64,000 nt of DNA from CATQHW01 sp965215345 (GTDB lineage Bacteria > Spirochaetota > Spirochaetia > SZUA-6 > Bin103): assembly GCA_965215345.1 (NCBI GenBank), contig CBDCDL010000002.1:496001-560000 (forward strand). The letters are read 5' to 3'. Positions 62,596 to 64,000 of the stretch are shown here, one piece after another (within the stretch, counting starts at the first letter, position 1; every line of letters starts with the position of its first letter). A program made the translations under genes and the position numbers. The notes under the pieces were generated by a model. It ran no database searches. It was not told the origin of the DNA and saw only the letters and a list, made by a program, of their open reading frames with translations.

Positions 62596-64000
62596 ATGTC
62601 GCTGAACGTCGATTCGGTTTCGTTTCGCACCAAGTGGATGCGCACCAGGTTTCCGTTTCGGTACGGGATTGCATCCATGACCGAGTTGCCGCACGTGTTC
62701 GTCGTGGTGCGCGGCTCGGTGGACGGAACCGCGTGCGCCGGTCTCGCCTCCGAGGGATTGCCGCCGAAGTGGTTCACCAAGGACCCCGGCACGCGCTTCG
62801 AGGAGGATCTGCCGGCGATGGTGCAGGTCATCCGGCACGCCGCCGACCTGGTGGCCGGTTCAACCCACGAATCGGTGTTCGCGCTCTGGCACCGGCTGCA
62901 CGCGGATCAGGCCGACTGGGCCGGCGGGCAGATCCCCCCGCTGCTGGCGCACCTGGGAACCAGCCTGGTGGAACGGGCGGCGATCGACGCCTTCTGCCGC
63001 GGAAGCTCGACCACCTTCGCGCGCGCCGTGCACGACAACCTGCTCGCCGTCGAGCTGGGCGCGATCCATCCGGAGCTGGCGGGGAGCCGGCCCGCCGACT
63101 GGCTGCCCGCGCCGCTCCCCTCGGTCGTCGCCCGCCACACCGTGGGTTTGGGCGATCCCCTGCTGCGCGACCAGATTCCGGTCGAGGAGCGCGTCGCCGA
63201 CGGGCTGCCCCACGCCCTCGCCGACGCGGTGTCCGCGTACGGACTGACCCACTTCAAGATCAAGGTGTCCGGGCGCCTGGAAACCGACCTGCCGCGGCTG
63301 CGAGCCGTCGCCGAGGTGCTCGAAGCCGGCTCTCCCGGTTTCCGGTTCACCCTGGACGGCAACGAGCAGTACGGAGACATCGGCACCTTCCGGGAGCACT
63401 GGGAGGCGTATCAGGGGGAGGCGGCGCTGCGGTCCCTGTTCGGCGGCGGCAGGCTGCTGTTCGTGGAGCAGCCGCTGCACCGGGACGTCGCGCTGAGCGG
63501 TGATGTCGGCGAGGCGCTGGCGTCCTGGCCCGAGGCGCCGCCCATGATCATCGACGAGTCGGACGGCGAGCCGGATTCGCTGCGCCGGGCGCTGGAGCTG
63601 GGGTACCGGGGAACGAGCCACAAGAACTGCAAGGGAGTGATCAAGGGACTGGCGAACCGCTGCCTGATCGAGTGGTACCGGCGCACCCGTCCGCAGGCCG
63701 GACCCTGGGACATGAGCGGCGAGGACTTGGCCAACGTGGGACCGGTGGCGCTGCTCAACGACCTGGCCGCGATGGCGGTCCTGGGCATCGGCGACGTGGA
63801 GCGCAACGGACACCACTACCTGGCAGGGCTCGACATGTTCCCGGAAGCGCTGCAGGAGGTGGTATGCCGGGCGCATCCCGACCTCTATGCCATGAGGCCG
63901 GAAGGCTACGCCTCGTTGCGGATCGCTGCGGGTCGCCTGTCGACCCGCAGCGTCCTCGCCTCCCCGTTCGGACACGGCCTTGATCTCGACGAAGAGACGG
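62596..64000 (+). CDS. Enolase-superfamily (MR/MLE-like) enzyme, 3'-partial
   Basis: At least 468 codons; the gene runs off the window. TRFPFRYGIASMTELPHVFV is a conserved N-terminal capping sequence. THFKIKVSGRLE gives the KxK base, FTLDGNEQYG, FVEQPL and MIIDESDGEP the three metal ligands, and GTSHKNCKGVIKGL a later active-site strand. Best start is the ATG before SLNVDSVSF; another lies 14 codons on. It probably dehydrates or isomerises an acid. Divergent from the last PhyH gene. Confidence 0.85.
   Translation, partial: MSLNVDSVSFRTKWMRTRFPFRYGIASMTELPHVFVVVRGSVDGTACAGLASEGLPPKWFTKDPGTRFEEDLPAMVQVIRHAADLVAGSTHESVFALWHRLHADQADWAGGQIPPLLAHLGTSLVERAAIDAFCRGSSTTFARAVHDNLLAVELGAIHPELAGSRPADWLPAPLPSVVARHTVGLGDPLLRDQIPVEERVADGLPHALADAVSAYGLTHFKIKVSGRLETDLPRLRAVAEVLEAGSPGFRFTLDGNEQYGDIGTFREHWEAYQGEAALRSLFGGGRLLFVEQPLHRDVALSGDVGEALASWPEAPPMIIDESDGEPDSLRRALELGYRGTSHKNCKGVIKGLANRCLIEWYRRTRPQAGPWDMSGEDLANVGPVALLNDLAAMAVLGIGDVERNGHHYLAGLDMFPEALQEVVCRAHPDLYAMRPEGYASLRIAAGRLSTRSVLASPFGHGLDLDEET

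Overview
This window is about two-thirds G+C bacterial DNA, densely coded on both strands, with no rRNA, tRNA or CRISPR array that I can see. The gene content is a catabolic mix: LplB/LplC-type sugar ABC transporters with their binding proteins, Gfo/Idh dehydrogenases, enolase-superfamily dehydratases, amidohydrolases, sulfatases, a GH51 arabinofuranosidase, a sialidase-like protein and six phytanoyl-CoA dioxygenase (PhyH) paralogues. It also has an exceptional number of toxin-antitoxin modules and broken genes. This looks like a marine, possibly sponge-associated, bacterium. The transporter style suggests Spirochaetota, but the sequence does not prove the phylum.

Layout. 1-8.4 kb: two sugar ABC transporter loci around an MR/MLE enzyme and a Gfo/Idh dehydrogenase. 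8.5-17.5 kb: an AHSA1 protein, a zinc-ribbon/toroid protein, an AbrB antitoxin beside a collapsed VapC, the overlapping operon hyuA-phyH-hyuB, a sulfatase stub, a sterol-desaturase homologue and dinJ-yafQ. 17.6-31.5 kb: an M1 metallopeptidase, methyltransferases, a wreck of phosphoglycerate-mutase and GH51 pieces, HEPN/MNT and Phd/YoeB modules, an SDR, a fatty-acid desaturase, two PhyH genes, a SelA-like PLP enzyme and a frameshifted LamG gene.

31.9-43.4 kb is a lower-G+C island, all on the minus strand, that I read as a lasso-peptide biosynthetic cluster in decay. From upstream to downstream it holds a 60-aa precursor (predicted core GWFGWGHDKHSQIWMS, ring Gly1-Asp8), the B2 leader peptidase, an HprK-like kinase (frameshifted), a methyltransferase, a nucleotidyltransferase, a C-terminal piece of the asparagine-synthetase-like cyclase, a flavin-dependent tryptophan halogenase, a MutS-family ATPase and an ABC exporter. 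A 1,793-bp IS1380-like element splits the exporter, with a clean 4-bp target duplication. Three tryptophans and a C-terminal serine in the core match the halogenase and the kinase as tailoring enzymes.

43.7-64 kb returns to high G+C: a tandem triplication of an amidohydrolase gene followed by a PhyH with an HxG motif, a phosphorothioate-DNA restriction nuclease, more PhyH genes, a HigBA remnant, a sialidase-like gene with an MDR/epimerase pair, an ATPase-DUF4276 deletion fusion, a RelE/Xre pair, an operon of hydrolase, Gfo/Idh and HpcH aldolase, a frameshifted sulfatase, HicBA, and a divergent PhyH/enolase pair running off the right edge. The many frameshifts, truncations and deletion fusions suggest a genome under relaxed selection. 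Single-base frameshifts could also be assembly errors.
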